Shown: positions 37,895 through 47,103 of the stretch, in pieces
Position numbering within the stretch: the stretch's first letter is position 1
Layout of the letters: the number at the start of each line of letters is the position of its first letter
Assembly: GCF_030548205.1 (NCBI RefSeq)
Contig: NZ_JAUORV010000012.1
Coordinates: 1-64,000 of the forward strand
DNA length: 64,000 nucleotides
DNA from: Aliiglaciecola sp. 3_MG-2023
GTDB lineage: Bacteria; Pseudomonadota; Gammaproteobacteria; Enterobacterales; Alteromonadaceae
Direction: 5' to 3'
Made by a program: the position numbers and the translations under genes
Notes under the pieces: generated by a model
Told to the model about the DNA's origin: nothing
Database searches by the model: none
Seen by the model: only the letters and a program-made list of their open reading frames with translations

Positions 37895-39487
37895 GTGTTA
37901 GCTACTGCCAATATCACCATCCAATTTGGTGCCAAGCCTCTTTTTGAAAATGTTTCAGTGAAATTTGGCGAAGGAAATCGTTACGGCCTAATTGGTGCTA
38001 ATGGCTGTGGTAAATCCACCTTTATGAAAATTCTAGGAAATGATCTAGAACCATCTTCAGGCAATGTCACTAAAGATCCTAATGAAAGAATTGGCAAACT
38101 AAAACAAGATCAATTCGCCTTTGAACAATATTCTGTTATCGATACGGTCATCATGGGTCATGAGGAACTGTGGAAAGTAAAAGAAGAGCGTGATGCGATT
38201 TATGCCAACCCTGAAATGACAGAAGAAGATGGTATCAGAGCAGCTGAGTTGGAATCTGAATTTGCTGAAATGGATGGTTACACCGCTGAATCTCGTGCTG
38301 CTGAATTACTCACTGGTGTAGGTATTGAAGAAGCCTTGCATTATGGCCCTATGAGTGAGGTTGCACCGGGTTGGAAATTGCGAGTGTTATTGACTCAAGT
38401 CTTATTCGCCGATCCCGATATCATGCTTCTTGATGAACCAACTAACAACTTGGACATTGATACTATTCGCTGGTTGGAAGATACCTTGAATTCGCGTAAC
38501 TGCACCATGATCATCATCTCTCACGATCGTCACTTTTTAAACAGTGTTTGTACGCACATGGCAGACTTAGATTACGGTGAGTTAAGACTTTTTCCAGGTA
38601 ATTATGATGAGTACATGACGGCGGCTACACAATCTAGAGAGCGTCTACTTTCTGACAACGCTAAGAAAAAAGCTCAAATAGCAGAACTGAAATCCTTCGT
38701 GAGCCGTTTTTCTGCTAACGCTTCTAAATCCAAACAAGCCACATCAAGGGCTAAACAAATAGATAAGATTCAGCTAGATGAAGTAAAACCCTCTAGCCGA
38801 CAAAACCCATTTATTCGTTTTGATCAGGAGAAAAAACTCCATCGATTAGCCCTTGAAGTTGAAGGCCTAAGTAAATCTTTTGATACTCCTCTTTTCTCCA
38901 ACCTAGATTTAATGATTGAGGTGGGTGAAAGAGTCGCTATCATTGGTCCTAATGGCGCAGGTAAAACAACCTTGATGCGCTGTTTATATGGCGACATTGC
39001 AGCTGATAGTGGAAATGTAAAGTGGTCTGAAAATGCCTCTATAGGCTATTACGCGCAGGATCACGCCCATGACTTTGAAGAAGACAAAACCTTATTAGAT
39101 TGGATGTACCAATGGGGTAAAGAAGGCGACGACGAGCAAGTTATTAGAGGGACATTAGGCAGACTTTTATTTTCCCAAAAAGAAATTGATAAATCCGTTA
39201 AGGTCATATCTGGTGGCGAACAAGGTCGAATGATTTTCGGCAAGCTTATTTTGCAGAAAAACAACGTATTACTAATGGATGAACCAACCAATCACTTAGA
39301 TATGGAGTCTATTGAGTCATTAAACCTAGCCCTTGAAAACTACCCTGGTACCTTATTATTTGTCAGTCACGACCGTGAGTTTGTATCTTCACTAGCAACG
39401 CGAATATTAGAAATCACTGAAAACGGAATCGTTGACTTTAGAGGCAACTACGAAGATTACCTAAGCAGTAAAAAACTCGTTCAATAG
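37895..39487 (+). CDS. ybiT: ABC-F family ATPase, YbiT type
   Basis: ABC-F proteins are soluble twin-ATPase translation factors that act on the ribosome, not membrane transporters. The 530-residue protein has two nucleotide-binding domains (Walker A GANGCGKS near 34-41 and GPNGAGKT in the second half), two [20 protein letters not shown] Walker B motifs, and the inter-domain linker (about 240-300) with a charged helical hairpin. No transmembrane segment exists. The length equals E. coli YbiT (530) and the motif choice is closest to that subfamily over EttA or Uup. The start is GTG with AGGA nine bases upstream. Confidence 0.92.
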   Translation: MLATANITIQFGAKPLFENVSVKFGEGNRYGLIGANGCGKSTFMKILGNDLEPSSGNVTKDPNERIGKLKQDQFAFEQYSVIDTVIMGHEELWKVKEERDAIYANPEMTEEDGIRAAELESEFAEMDGYTAESRAAELLTGVGIEEALHYGPMSEVAPGWKLRVLLTQVLFADPDIMLLDEPTNNLDIDTIRWLEDTLNSRNCTMIIISHDRHFLNSVCTHMADLDYGELRLFPGNYDEYMTAATQSRERLLSDNAKKKAQIAELKSFVSRFSANASKSKQATSRAKQIDKIQLDEVKPSSRQNPFIRFDQEKKLHRLALEVEGLSKSFDTPLFSNLDLMIEVGERVAIIGPNGAGKTTLMRCLYGDIAADSGNVKWSENASIGYYAQDHAHDFEEDKTLLDWMYQWGKEGDDEQVIRGTLGRLLFSQKEIDKSVKVISGGEQGRMIFGKLILQKNNVLLMDEPTNHLDMESIESLNLALENYPGTLLFVSHDREFVSSLATRILEITENGIVDFRGNYEDYLSSKKLVQ

Positions 39488-39518
39488 CTAACTTAACTAA
39501 CCTGTAGGCGGTAAGGGT

Positions 39519-40010
39519 ATGCAAAATAAAGAGAAAAACATCGGCGTTTTTGTTGATGTACAAAATGTGTACTACACTTGCCGACAGGCTTATCACAAAC
39601 AATTCAATTATCGTAAGCTATGGCAAGAATTAACTTATCGCGGAAATATAGTTGTGGCTAACGCGTATGCTATCGCGCGGCAAGATGACCAACAAATCAA
39701 ATTTCAAGACGCCCTTAGACATATAGGTTTTGAGGTCAAACTTAAACCTTTTATACAACGTAGCGATGGCTCAGCTAAAGGCGATTGGGATGTGGGTATT
39801 ACCGTTGATATGATCGATCAATCACCGCTTCTAGACGAAATTATTTTACTCAGTGGCGATGGCGATTTTGCAGTGTTAATGGGCTATATCAAAAGCAAGT
39901 ACCAGGTCTCAACACAGGTCTACAGCGTCCCCCAATTAACCGCTAAAACCTTAAGCGATTGCGTTGATATTTATCATCCTATAGAAGCCAATTCGTCCTT
40001 TCTTAAATAA
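39519..40010 (+). CDS. NYN-domain (LabA/DUF88-like) putative ribonuclease
   Basis: This 163-residue protein is a stand-alone NYN (PIN-like) domain. The acidic metal-binding residues expected for this fold are visible in IGVFVDVQNVYYT (N-terminus), SAKGDWDVGITVDMID and LLSGDGDFAVLM. Proteins of this group are thought to cleave RNA, and LabA homologues are known from cyanobacterial clock output, but targets here are unknown. It lies 31 bases after the ABC-F gene, so both may be cotranscribed in a translation/RNA context. Confidence 0.85.
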   Translation: MQNKEKNIGVFVDVQNVYYTCRQAYHKQFNYRKLWQELTYRGNIVVANAYAIARQDDQQIKFQDALRHIGFEVKLKPFIQRSDGSAKGDWDVGITVDMIDQSPLLDEIILLSGDGDFAVLMGYIKSKYQVSTQVYSVPQLTAKTLSDCVDIYHPIEANSSFLK

Positions 40011-40054
40011 ATTAAAACTGTTTTTCTCCATTAGAATTTCATCTCAACAAAATA

Positions 40055-40070
40055 CTGTACATACAAACAG
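40055..40070 (+). promoter_or_regulatory. LexA (SOS) box of yebG
   Basis: CTGTACATACAAACAG is an exact match to the CTGT-N8-ACAG SOS box and lies 57 bases before the yebG ATG, in promoter position. Confidence 0.9.
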
Positions 40071-40127
40071 TGTTGAGCTATATTTATACTCGATGGCACC
40101 AAAACAACCGAAAAATGAGGAAACGTA

Positions 40128-40418
40128 ATGGCGATTATTGTGAGATATGTTGTTGAGCGAAATGGAGAAGAAAAACTAGTGACTTCTGACAAAAAGGCGG
40201 CTGATCAATACGACAAAATGCTTGATGTTGCCGATAACCTGGGCACTTATATTCAAGCAAAAGGCATTAAATTACCGAATGAAATAGCCGAAGACCTCAC
40301 TATCTTGTTGTCGAAAAATAAAGACGTCATTGCCAAATTATTTAAAGGCACAGATGCCGACTCTATATTAGAGCAAGAAAAAGCTGAAGTTGTTAAAATG
40401 GACAAAAAGAAAGCATAA
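40128..40418 (+). CDS. yebG: SOS-inducible protein YebG
   Basis: YebG is a small DNA-damage-inducible protein of unknown biochemical role, regulated by LexA and (in E. coli) also cAMP. The 96-residue protein starts MAIIVRYVVERNGEEKLVTSDKKAADQYDKMLD (read in pieces) and keeps the KAADQYDKMLDVADNL region that defines the family. The C-terminus is charged (KMDKKKA). A GAGGAA ribosome site and a consensus LexA box lie upstream, which supports the assignment independently of the protein sequence. Confidence 0.95.
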   Translation: MAIIVRYVVERNGEEKLVTSDKKAADQYDKMLDVADNLGTYIQAKGIKLPNEIAEDLTILLSKNKDVIAKLFKGTDADSILEQEKAEVVKMDKKKA

Positions 40419-40794
40419 TCAGACAATGATTCAATTTATTTGAAAAATAAATAACGCTTATTACAAATGTAAGCGTTACGCTCCCCTAAACCTCTTGTTG
40501 AGTTGGCATTCATAGCATTAGGTACAGGATCATCATAGGGAACCGTGGCAATCTTAAAGCCATTAGTTTTACCCTTAAGTTGGAAAATTATAAACCAAGA
40601 CATAGATATTCCAACTGTGGCTAATATGTACCTATTTTATTTGTCAATATCAGCAGTTTTAGCGGGTTTACGCTGGGGCGATAATAGCTCGCCCATGTCA
40701 GATACCACGGCCTTATCTTCTATGGCGTCAAAATGCGATCATGTTCAACACCTTCGTATCCCAATGCCCTATGCACTGATTGTCCGGTTTGTCC

Positions 40795-40830
40795 GCATTT
40801 GTCGTAATTATGGCATTTGTCGTAATAATG
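40795..40830. repeat. 18-bp tandem duplication
   Basis: GCATTTGTCGTAATTATG (40795-40812) is directly followed by GCATTTGTCGTAATAATG (40813-40830), 17 of 18 bases identical. Confidence 0.9.
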
Positions 40831-40854
40831 CTAAACACCCTAGCTGCTAGCTTT

Positions 40855-40908
40855 GGCTTAGGCTTAGGGTGGTGGCTTAGGCTTAGGCTTAGGATGGTGG
40901 CTTGGCTT
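40855..40908. repeat. Imperfect GGCTTA tandem repeat tract
   Basis: The tract reads GGCTTA twice, GGGTGGT, GGCTTA three times, GGATGGT, then GGCTT twice: hexamer blocks broken by a GG(G/A)TGGT heptamer. The plus strand is strongly G/T-biased here. Confidence 0.9.
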
Positions 40909-40991
40909 GCTCGTTGGTGCTGCATATTTAATGGTAACCATGCAAATCATAGGTAACGAAGCTAACCAAACCCAATAACTAACCTGTCTTA

Positions 40992-42191
40992 TCAGTCGTT
41001 TTGCTGCAAATCAATGGCAACCTTAATCCGATCTATAAATTCGAAGCGTTTCCGATTCAAATCGGCATCGCTAGCTGTTGGCCAATTACCATTAAATGCA
41101 ATCACAAGATCTCTATTTGGATCAATAAATATAGTTTGCCCAAATATACCTCGTGCAGTATAACTTCCGTCATTGAATGTCCACCATTGATACCCATAGC
41201 CTCTGTCGGGAAATCCATAGTCAACTTGTTTAGTAGTCGCCTTTGCTACCCAATTATCAGGGAACACTGACTCCCCTTCTATTTGCCCATTTTCCAACAT
41301 AAACAAACCATAACGGGCAAAATCACGTAAGCTAGCTTGAATGCAACATCCTGATATTTCGTTACCATCAGAACCCAAAATCCAAGTCGCTTTTTGTGCC
41401 ATCCCAAAGGGCTGCCAAATTTTTTCAGTCAAATATTCGCTAATATTACGCCCAGTTGCTCGTTCAACTAAAATACCAATTAGGTTGGTTTCCCCTGTAG
41501 AGTATTGCCATTTTTCACCCGCTGGATGGGCTCTTGATAAACCGCGCATATAACTGACAATCGTGGGTAAACCACCTTGTGCTTTATGATTGTTGAACAA
41601 GGCTACATCTGAATTTGGATCAGAGTAGTCCTCATTCCATGCAACACCAGAGGTCATGGTAAGTAATTGTTCAATGGTTACATTATCGTAAACAGAACCT
41701 TTTAAGCCGGTAACATATTCAGAAACATTGTCGTTAAGACTGCTTATATGGCCTTCCTTTAAGGCAATGCCAACAAGACTTGAAGTGAATGATTTAGCCA
41801 TTGAAAAGCTAGTCCACCTGGAGTCAGCTGAATGTCCGAGACCATATTTTTCAAACCTGATTTTGCCTTTATGCAGTATTAAACCACCAGCTAAACGCTG
41901 CTCCTCAAAAAAACCATCGATATCTTCATTTAGTATCAACCCCTCACCAATAGGCAACTCTTTTACTTTGCTACTTGGCAATATTTCACGAGACTTAACG
42001 AGAAGAGAAAACTGATCCATAACTTGAAAAGCTGCATCACGCTGACTTTGACTCCAAAACAGAACGTCAAGATCTTCAGGCGGATCTAGAAGAAGCGAAC
42101 GCCATTTAGGACCAACCCACCACCATCCTAAGGCGGAAAAAATCAACAATGCTATTAGCCCACGACCTATCCATTTCAACGTTTTATTCAT
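40992..42191 (-). CDS. Membrane-anchored serine hydrolase of the beta-lactamase (class C) family
   Basis: This 399-residue protein has an N-terminal hydrophobic helix (about 11-27) and a class C beta-lactamase-like domain, of the subgroup that includes 6-aminohexanoate-dimer hydrolase and many esterases. The catalytic S130-x-x-K133 lies in SFSMAKS, and Y230 in WQYSTGETN is the probable second-motif tyrosine. A true KTG triad is not evident, so beta-lactam resistance is unlikely. The active domain would face the periplasm. It is followed upstream on the same strand by the cyclase and DUF1348 genes. The substrate cannot be read. Confidence 0.85.
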   Translation of the reverse strand: MNKTLKWIGRGLIALLIFSALGWWWVGPKWRSLLLDPPEDLDVLFWSQSQRDAAFQVMDQFSLLVKSREILPSSKVKELPIGEGLILNEDIDGFFEEQRLAGGLILHKGKIRFEKYGLGHSADSRWTSFSMAKSFTSSLVGIALKEGHISSLNDNVSEYVTGLKGSVYDNVTIEQLLTMTSGVAWNEDYSDPNSDVALFNNHKAQGGLPTIVSYMRGLSRAHPAGEKWQYSTGETNLIGILVERATGRNISEYLTEKIWQPFGMAQKATWILGSDGNEISGCCIQASLRDFARYGLFMLENGQIEGESVFPDNWVAKATTKQVDYGFPDRGYGYQWWTFNDGSYTARGIFGQTIFIDPNRDLVIAFNGNWPTASDADLNRKRFEFIDRIKVAIDLQQND

Positions 42192-42270
42192 ATTATTGTC
42201 TCTCCCTGATCATCTTCAAACGGACGTAAACTATTACTTTTTAAACTTTAACACCTTAATACTATTATCA

Positions 42271-42930
42271 TTATTCCTGTAGTTGTGCAAACGCACGTAC
42301 TGGAAAGGTTCCAAAGCCTTTTACTTTTACCGGCACGGCATAAAAATAAAAACCATTTTCTGGTATCGATTGTAAATTGCACATGTGTTCAACAATTAAA
42401 ATATCAGCCCCTAATAATGTACTATGCACAGGTCTTCCACCGCCTCTAGTATCATCAATATTATGGCTATCAATTCCTACAAGTAGCACACCAGTTTTTT
42501 TCAAAAATAGTGCCGCACCTTCGGTAAGAAAGGGATGACTCTCATAATATAACTCGGTGTTCCAATGACGAGACCAATTAGTTTGAATGAGTACTGCCTT
42601 ACCCGTTAGCTCCATGTCAGCGAAATAACTCTCATCGATTGCAATGATATGTTGTGGAATCTTTATTTTCACGCCATCTAAATGTGCTACAGCGTCAAGA
42701 TCAAGTTCAGAAAGGTCATCGCCATCCTCATAACGATGAAATGGTGAGTCGATATAAGTACCGGTATTAGAACACATTTCAATTTTGCCAATTTGAAATG
42801 AGGTACCTTCTTCATAGTGTAACTTAGATGCCTCTCGGCTCAGGTAGTCACAAATTATAGGGGCAGGTAAACCCTTATACGTGACCAAGCCATCTTCGAC
42901 GGTATGACTTAGATCTATTAATTTAGCCAT
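42271..42930 (-). CDS. Cyclase-family (kynurenine formamidase-like) metal-dependent hydrolase
   Basis: This 219-residue protein belongs to the cyclase/KynB superfamily (COG1878), with early DLSHTVEDGLVTYKGLPAP and a late GIDSHNIDDTRGG segment. In kynurenine formamidase the metal site is HxGTHxDxPxH; here the matching segment is NTGTYIDSPFH (N55, Y59, D61, H65), so two metal-ligand histidines are replaced while Asp and the last His remain. It may be a distinct subfamily with other chemistry. It lies 17 bases downstream of the DUF1348 gene and is probably cotranscribed. There are no kynurenine-pathway neighbours. Confidence 0.85.
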   Translation of the reverse strand: MAKLIDLSHTVEDGLVTYKGLPAPIICDYLSREASKLHYEEGTSFQIGKIEMCSNTGTYIDSPFHRYEDGDDLSELDLDAVAHLDGVKIKIPQHIIAIDESYFADMELTGKAVLIQTNWSRHWNTELYYESHPFLTEGAALFLKKTGVLLVGIDSHNIDDTRGGGRPVHSTLLGADILIVEHMCNLQSIPENGFYFYAVPVKVKGFGTFPVRAFAQLQE

Positions 42931-42947
42931 TAATCATTTTTCACTAT

Positions 42948-43427
42948 TTATAACGCCAGTTCACTCAAACTTGGATAGTCATCGGGTCTATTCTGTGTTT
43001 GCCATACCAGTTTGCGCTGGTCTTCATTAATGGCCATATCGTTGATACTTGCAATGCGTTTTTGCATATATCCATTTTTATCAAACTCCCAGTTTTCATT
43101 TCCATAAGAACGAAACCAGTTACCTTGTTGATCGTGCCATTCATAAGCAAAGCGAACAGCGATACGATTATCTGTGAAAGCCCATAGTTCTTTGCTAAGC
43201 CGATAGTCCAATTCCCTTTTCCACTTATTCTGCAAGAAGCTCACTATAGCATCCCGTCCAACAAGAAATTCTGAACGATTTCGCCATCTGCTTTGCGCTG
43301 TATAAGCTAATGAGACTTTTATCGGATCTTTTGAATTCCAAGCATCTTCTGCCATTCTAACTTTTCGAGCGGCCGAGTCTGCCGTAAACGCAGGTAATGG
43401 GTGTCTTGGGAGGTCAATCGTATTCAA
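42948..43427 (-). CDS. DUF1348 / NTF2-like protein
   Basis: This 159-residue protein is a DUF1348 member of the SnoaL/NTF2-like fold, with the family stretch [13 protein letters not shown], the middle [20 protein letters not shown] and [24 protein letters not shown]. No signal peptide is present. The biochemical function of DUF1348 is not known. It heads a minus-strand run with the cyclase-family gene (17-base gap) and, 79 bases further, the serine hydrolase; all three could be one unit acting on a small ester or amide, but this is speculation. Confidence 0.85.
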   Translation of the reverse strand: MNTIDLPRHPLPAFTADSAARKVRMAEDAWNSKDPIKVSLAYTAQSRWRNRSEFLVGRDAIVSFLQNKWKRELDYRLSKELWAFTDNRIAVRFAYEWHDQQGNWFRSYGNENWEFDKNGYMQKRIASINDMAINEDQRKLVWQTQNRPDDYPSLSELAL

Positions 43428-43549
43428 TTCACTTTCCTTCTTGAGGTTATAAAGCGGTAGTAATACTAGATTACCAATCGCGTGCTGCGTCTAATTATAA
43501 GTTTGCATTGATTAACAACAAAACAAACAATTTTTATACTCTTAAAATG

Positions 43550-43577
43550 AAAAAGCCAGTTGAATTAGCAACTGGCT
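43550..43577 (-). terminator. Rho-independent terminator after DAHP synthase
   Basis: On the minus strand a perfect 9-bp stem (43577-43569 with 43562-43554) around a 6-base loop is followed by TTTT and further T-rich sequence. It starts 37 bases past the DAHP synthase stop. Confidence 0.9.
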
Positions 43578-43613
43578 GAAATAGTAAAAAAGTACAAAGT
43601 AGTCAAAGCTACA

Positions 43614-44960
43614 TTATTTACCACTTTTCAAATGATCTGCCACTAAAAATGCCATTTCTAACACTTGATCAGCATTCAAACGCGGATCACATTGAGTTTT
43701 GTATGCTTGAGCAAGATCGTCGTCACTGATTTGGTATGCCCCACCAGTACACTCCGTCACATGCTGCCCTGTCATTTCTAAATGGATACCACCTGGATGT
43801 GTCCCTTCAGCACGGTGAGCTGCGAAGAACTGTTGGATTTCACTTAGAATATCATCAAAGTTTCTAGTTTTGTAACCACTCGATGCTTTTTTAGTGTTGC
43901 CGTGCATTGGATCTGAACTCCACACGACCTTTCTTCCTTCAGCTTTCACTCGACGTAGTAATTTAGGCAGATTTTGCTCAAGCTTATCTGCCCCCATGCG
44001 GGTTATAAAGGTCAAACGACCAGCGCTATTATCTGGATTCAAGGTATCGATCAACCTCATCAATTCATCTTCTTGAATGGTAGGCCCAATTTTAACCCCA
44101 ATTGGATTATGTATGCCACGGAAGAACTCTATATGCGCATGATCCAATTGACGAGTACGCTCACCAATCCACACCATGTGTGCAGAACAGTTATAAGGCT
44201 TGCCAGTTAAAGTATCAATGCGGGTTAACGCCTGCTCGTAATTTAACAATAGCGCTTCATGGGAAGTAAACAAATTGGTTTCATGCAACGTTGCGTTATT
44301 AACATGGTTGATACCAATTACATCCATGAACTCTAGCGCATCTTGCAAGCGGTTAGTGACGTCTTGATAACGCTCACGTAACGGATTGTTCTCAAGAAAG
44401 GTCATATTCCAACGGTTCACTTGATGTAAGTCAGCTAAACCACCTTGCGCGAAAGCACGTAATAAGTTTAGGGTGGAAGCCCCTCGATGATATGCCTCAA
44501 GCATCCGGTTTGGATCTGGCATTCTAGACTGTTCAGTAAATTCAAAGCTATTGATGATATCCCCGCGATAACTCGGCAGAGACACGCCATTAATCGTTTC
44601 TAGGTCAGACGAACGCGGTTTTGCATACTGCCCAGCCATTCTGGCAACTTTTGTTACCGGACATTTTCCTGCAAAGGTTAAAACGATGGCCATTTGCAGG
44701 ATAACTTTAAAGGTATCTCTGATTTTGGGCGCATTGAATTCATCGAATGATTCGGCACAATCACCGCCTTGTAACAAAAACCCTTTACCTTCAGCTACAT
44801 CACCCAGTTGTTTGTATAATTGCCTTGTTTCTTCAGCAAACACCAACGGAGGATAACTATGCAGTTTGCTTTCTACGTCTTTTAGTAACGCTTGATCTTG
44901 ATAAGTAGGTTGTTGCTGGATCGGTTTAGACCTCCAGCTGTCAGGTTGCCATTGGCTCAC
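43614..44960 (-). CDS. Class II 3-deoxy-7-phosphoheptulonate (DAHP) synthase
   Basis: This 448-residue enzyme makes DAHP from phosphoenolpyruvate and erythrose 4-phosphate, the first step of aromatic amino-acid synthesis. It is the class II (plant/Actinobacteria/Pseudomonas) type, not the AroFGH type: it opens [17 protein letters not shown] and has [48 protein letters not shown] and [18 protein letters not shown]. The start is GTG after AAAGGAAA. A hairpin with a T tract lies 22-44 bases upstream of the start, which suggests attenuation or insulation. Its sensitivity to Phe, Tyr or Trp cannot be read from the sequence. Confidence 0.95.
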   Translation of the reverse strand: MSQWQPDSWRSKPIQQQPTYQDQALLKDVESKLHSYPPLVFAEETRQLYKQLGDVAEGKGFLLQGGDCAESFDEFNAPKIRDTFKVILQMAIVLTFAGKCPVTKVARMAGQYAKPRSSDLETINGVSLPSYRGDIINSFEFTEQSRMPDPNRMLEAYHRGASTLNLLRAFAQGGLADLHQVNRWNMTFLENNPLRERYQDVTNRLQDALEFMDVIGINHVNNATLHETNLFTSHEALLLNYEQALTRIDTLTGKPYNCSAHMVWIGERTRQLDHAHIEFFRGIHNPIGVKIGPTIQEDELMRLIDTLNPDNSAGRLTFITRMGADKLEQNLPKLLRRVKAEGRKVVWSSDPMHGNTKKASSGYKTRNFDDILSEIQQFFAAHRAEGTHPGGIHLEMTGQHVTECTGGAYQISDDDLAQAYKTQCDPRLNADQVLEMAFLVADHLKSGK

Positions 44961-44981
44961 ACGCTTTCCTTTAATAAAGTC

Positions 44982-45004
44982 AAAAAAAGCAGGATAAACC
45001 TGCT
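44982..45004 (-). terminator. Terminator hairpin in the leader of DAHP synthase
   Basis: Minus-strand AGCAGG (45004-44999), a 5-base loop and CCTGCT (44993-44988) are followed by a T tract reaching 44982. It ends 21 bases before the GTG start, just upstream of the ribosome site. It either ends the transcript of the phosphatase gene upstream (stop at 45149) or regulates DAHP synthase as an attenuator. A -10-like TATACT or CATAAT near 45025-45045 would put it inside the leader. Confidence 0.75.
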
Positions 45005-45148
45005 AAATAAAATTTAAGGGAAATTACCCTATTATGGCAGTATAGTACAATGTCTATATGCACTAATCTATTCGACTATCGACTATAGTTGCGAATAATT
45101 ATGTTTATAGAGGATGTGGTATTTGATGCTGTTACGTTATCTAAATTA

Positions 45149-45634
45149 TTAATCTTCCAACACGATTAACGCAGAAATATGTTCAATCAGACCATCTGCT
45201 GATGATTCGATCAAATCCAGTACGTACTCAAATCCTTTTTTACCGCCATAGTAGGGATCAGGAATTTCTTCTTCCTCTAATCCTGAAAAGGACATAAACA
45301 ACTTAATTTTATCCTGATGCTCATCAGGATATTCACTTTGTAACCCCCGCAGATTCATTTCATCCATGGCAATCAAAATATCGAAGTCGTTAAAGTCTTG
45401 TTTGGTAATCTTGCGGCAAGATATTCCCTCAAAATCATAGCCCCGTGCTTCACCAACAGAAACGGAGCGCTCGTCTGGTGGCGCACCAACATGATAACCT
45501 TGGGTTCCTGCCGAATCTATTTTCAACAACAATCCTTTTTCCTTGGCCTTTTTTCTAAACACGGCCTCTGCGCTTGGCGAACGACAAATATTACCCAAAC
45601 ATACAAACAATACAGAGCGAATTGTTCCAGCCAT
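45149..45634 (-). CDS. Low-molecular-weight protein-tyrosine phosphatase
   Basis: This 161-residue enzyme is a member of the LMW-PTP family. The P-loop CLGNICRSPSAE gives nucleophile C12 and R18, and the general acid is in IPDPYYGG. Length and motifs are typical. It does not sit in an exopolysaccharide (wzb-wzc) cluster, so a tyrosine-kinase partner is not visible here and it may act on small aryl phosphates or proteins. It is divergent from pepE, 98 bases apart. Confidence 0.95.
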   Translation of the reverse strand: MAGTIRSVLFVCLGNICRSPSAEAVFRKKAKEKGLLLKIDSAGTQGYHVGAPPDERSVSVGEARGYDFEGISCRKITKQDFNDFDILIAMDEMNLRGLQSEYPDEHQDKIKLFMSFSGLEEEEIPDPYYGGKKGFEYVLDLIESSADGLIEHISALIVLED

Positions 45635-45732
45635 TCAAGTTGTTTCCTATTCCAGATTCTCTTATGCTTAATATTCTATTCTATCTAGCTAAAAATGCGC
45701 GTCTAGCGTTAAATTCATTTCAAAGGAAAAAA

Positions 45733-46434
45733 ATGTCAAAAAAACGAGTACTCATGCTAAGCAGTTCTAAAGTGGGGAATGAAGAATACTTGGCGAACCC
45801 GAAAACAATGATACTGCCATTTTTAGATAACGCTCGAACGGCAATCTTCATCCCCTACGCAGGTGTGACAATGTCTTGGGATGACTACACAGATAAAGTA
45901 CAACAAGCGTTCCCAGAGTTAAACATTTGTGGAATACATACGGTTGAAGACCCAGCTGAGGCTATCGAACATGCCCACGCAATAATCGTAGGCGGTGGTA
46001 ATACCTTTAATTTACTTTATCAGTTACAAAGCAACGACTTAATTCATCCCATACAAAATAAAGTGAACGCTGGAACCCCTTATGTAGGTTGGAGTGCAGG
46101 ATCTAACATTTGTGGACTGAGTATTAAAACCACTAACGACATGCCGATAATCCAACCCCAATCATTTTCTGCCTTAGCATTGCTGCCGTTGCAAATTAAT
46201 CCTCACTACAGCGATTATCAACCACCGGGTCATAATGGTGAAACAAGAGCTCAACGCATTGAAGAGTTTTGTGTTTTAAACCCAGACATCCCCGTTGTGG
46301 GTATCAGAGAAGGAAGTGGGTTATTGCTTGATGATAAAGACCTAACCCTACTGGGTGATTTAGATGGGGTGATATTCAAAGGCAGAGATCATCACAGTAT
46401 TGCTGCCAAATCAGCCCTAAACCACTTATTGTAA
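45733..46434 (+). CDS. pepE: Dipeptidase E (alpha-aspartyl dipeptidase)
   Basis: PepE is a cytosolic serine peptidase (S51) that hydrolyses N-terminal aspartyl dipeptides. From ATG 45733, which has an AAAGGAAA ribosome site, the protein is 233 residues, close to the E. coli enzyme (229). A longer frame from 45574 overlaps the phosphatase gene and lacks family similarity. The nucleophile motif VGWSAGSNICG and the preceding HAIIVGGGNTFNLLYQL segment are clear. The final codons overlap the convergent bioD gene by nine bases. Confidence 0.93.
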   Translation: MSKKRVLMLSSSKVGNEEYLANPKTMILPFLDNARTAIFIPYAGVTMSWDDYTDKVQQAFPELNICGIHTVEDPAEAIEHAHAIIVGGGNTFNLLYQLQSNDLIHPIQNKVNAGTPYVGWSAGSNICGLSIKTTNDMPIIQPQSFSALALLPLQINPHYSDYQPPGHNGETRAQRIEEFCVLNPDIPVVGIREGSGLLLDDKDLTLLGDLDGVIFKGRDHHSIAAKSALNHLL

Positions 46435-47103
46435 TAGTCGTTCAATCGATAAATACTCTGCAGCTTGTTTAGTGTTTGCCAGTTTAGGGACAACACCAAG
46501 ACAAGGTGCGGGTAGCAAGGCTTTTAAACTGTCAATATTGTCCTGCAAATATAACATCTGGTCATCAATCTGATTCGCAACCCAGCCAATGACTTCCAGA
46601 CCATCAGCGCTGATAGCTTGATAGGTCAGTAATGCATGATTTAAACACCCTAACTTCATCCCTACCACCAGCACCACTGGTATTTTATGTTGAATGACAA
46701 AATCAGATAAAAATGCACATTCGGACAAGGGTAATCGCCAACCTCCAGCCCCTTCCGTTAGCAGTAAATCTGCATTTTGATTCACTAAATACTGGTACGC
46801 AGAACTAATTTTCTGAGTCTCTACGGTAACGCCCATTCGCTTGGCAGCTAAATGGGGGGCAACAGGATCAGCGAAAGCAATAGGGTTAATGCGTTCATAG
46901 GCCATCCCTTTAGTGCTGGCAGCTAACAAGGCAAGGGCATCATCATTACGTAGTCCTTCTGCAGTTTCACTACAACCCGCCGACACAGGTTTAAACCCAA
47001 TTGTGCTGAGTCCTCTATCTGCTGCGAGTTGCAGAATTGCTGTCGCGATAACGGTTTTTCCCGCATCCGTATCCGTTCCTGTTATAAAAATTGAATGACT
47101 CAT
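46426..47103 (-). CDS. bioD: Dethiobiotin synthetase
   Basis: BioD closes the ureido ring of dethiobiotin from DAPA, CO2 and ATP. The 225-residue protein has the P-loop FITGTDTDAGKTVIATA near the N-terminus and LTEGAGGWRLPLSE with the second phosphate-binding segment. Its ATG overlaps the bioC stop by four bases. It is the last gene of bioB-bioF-bioC-bioD. Confidence 0.97.
   Translation of the reverse strand: MSHSIFITGTDTDAGKTVIATAILQLAADRGLSTIGFKPVSAGCSETAEGLRNDDALALLAASTKGMAYERINPIAFADPVAPHLAAKRMGVTVETQKISSAYQYLVNQNADLLLTEGAGGWRLPLSECAFLSDFVIQHKIPVVLVVGMKLGCLNHALLTYQAISADGLEVIGWVANQIDDQMLYLQDNIDSLKALLPAPCLGVVPKLANTKQAAEYLSIERLLQ

Larger units (their letters stand above)
40419..40991. other. 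573-bp intergenic region with short tandem repeats
   Basis: No gene can be supported. A frame of 101 codons on the plus strand (40545-40850) starts at a GTG after GGAACC but matches no family I know, and its end runs into the repeats, so it may be chance or a decayed gene. A 9-bp inverted repeat (TAACGCTTA at 40452-40460 with TAAGCGTTA at 40470-40478) lies 33 bases after yebG and lacks a T tract. Two direct-repeat tracts follow at 40795-40908. The remainder shows nothing. Confidence 0.5.

Noticed and set aside
40545-40850. 101-codon plus-strand frame in the gap after yebG
   Set aside because: No family resemblance, irregular composition, and its end runs into the tandem repeats; a chance frame or remnant is more likely than a gene.
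40728-40925. Minus-strand frame across the GGCTTA repeats
   Set aside because: Its SLSLSHHPKPKPKL-type sequence is just the repeat translated, with no ribosome site.
40992-42191. Antibiotic-resistance beta-lactamase
   Set aside because: It has SxxK and a Tyr motif but no evident KTG box and an N-terminal anchor; it fits the esterase/amide hydrolase side of the family better.
45574-45732. N-terminal extension of pepE
   Set aside because: It overlaps the divergent phosphatase gene and precedes a well-placed ribosome site and ATG at 45733.
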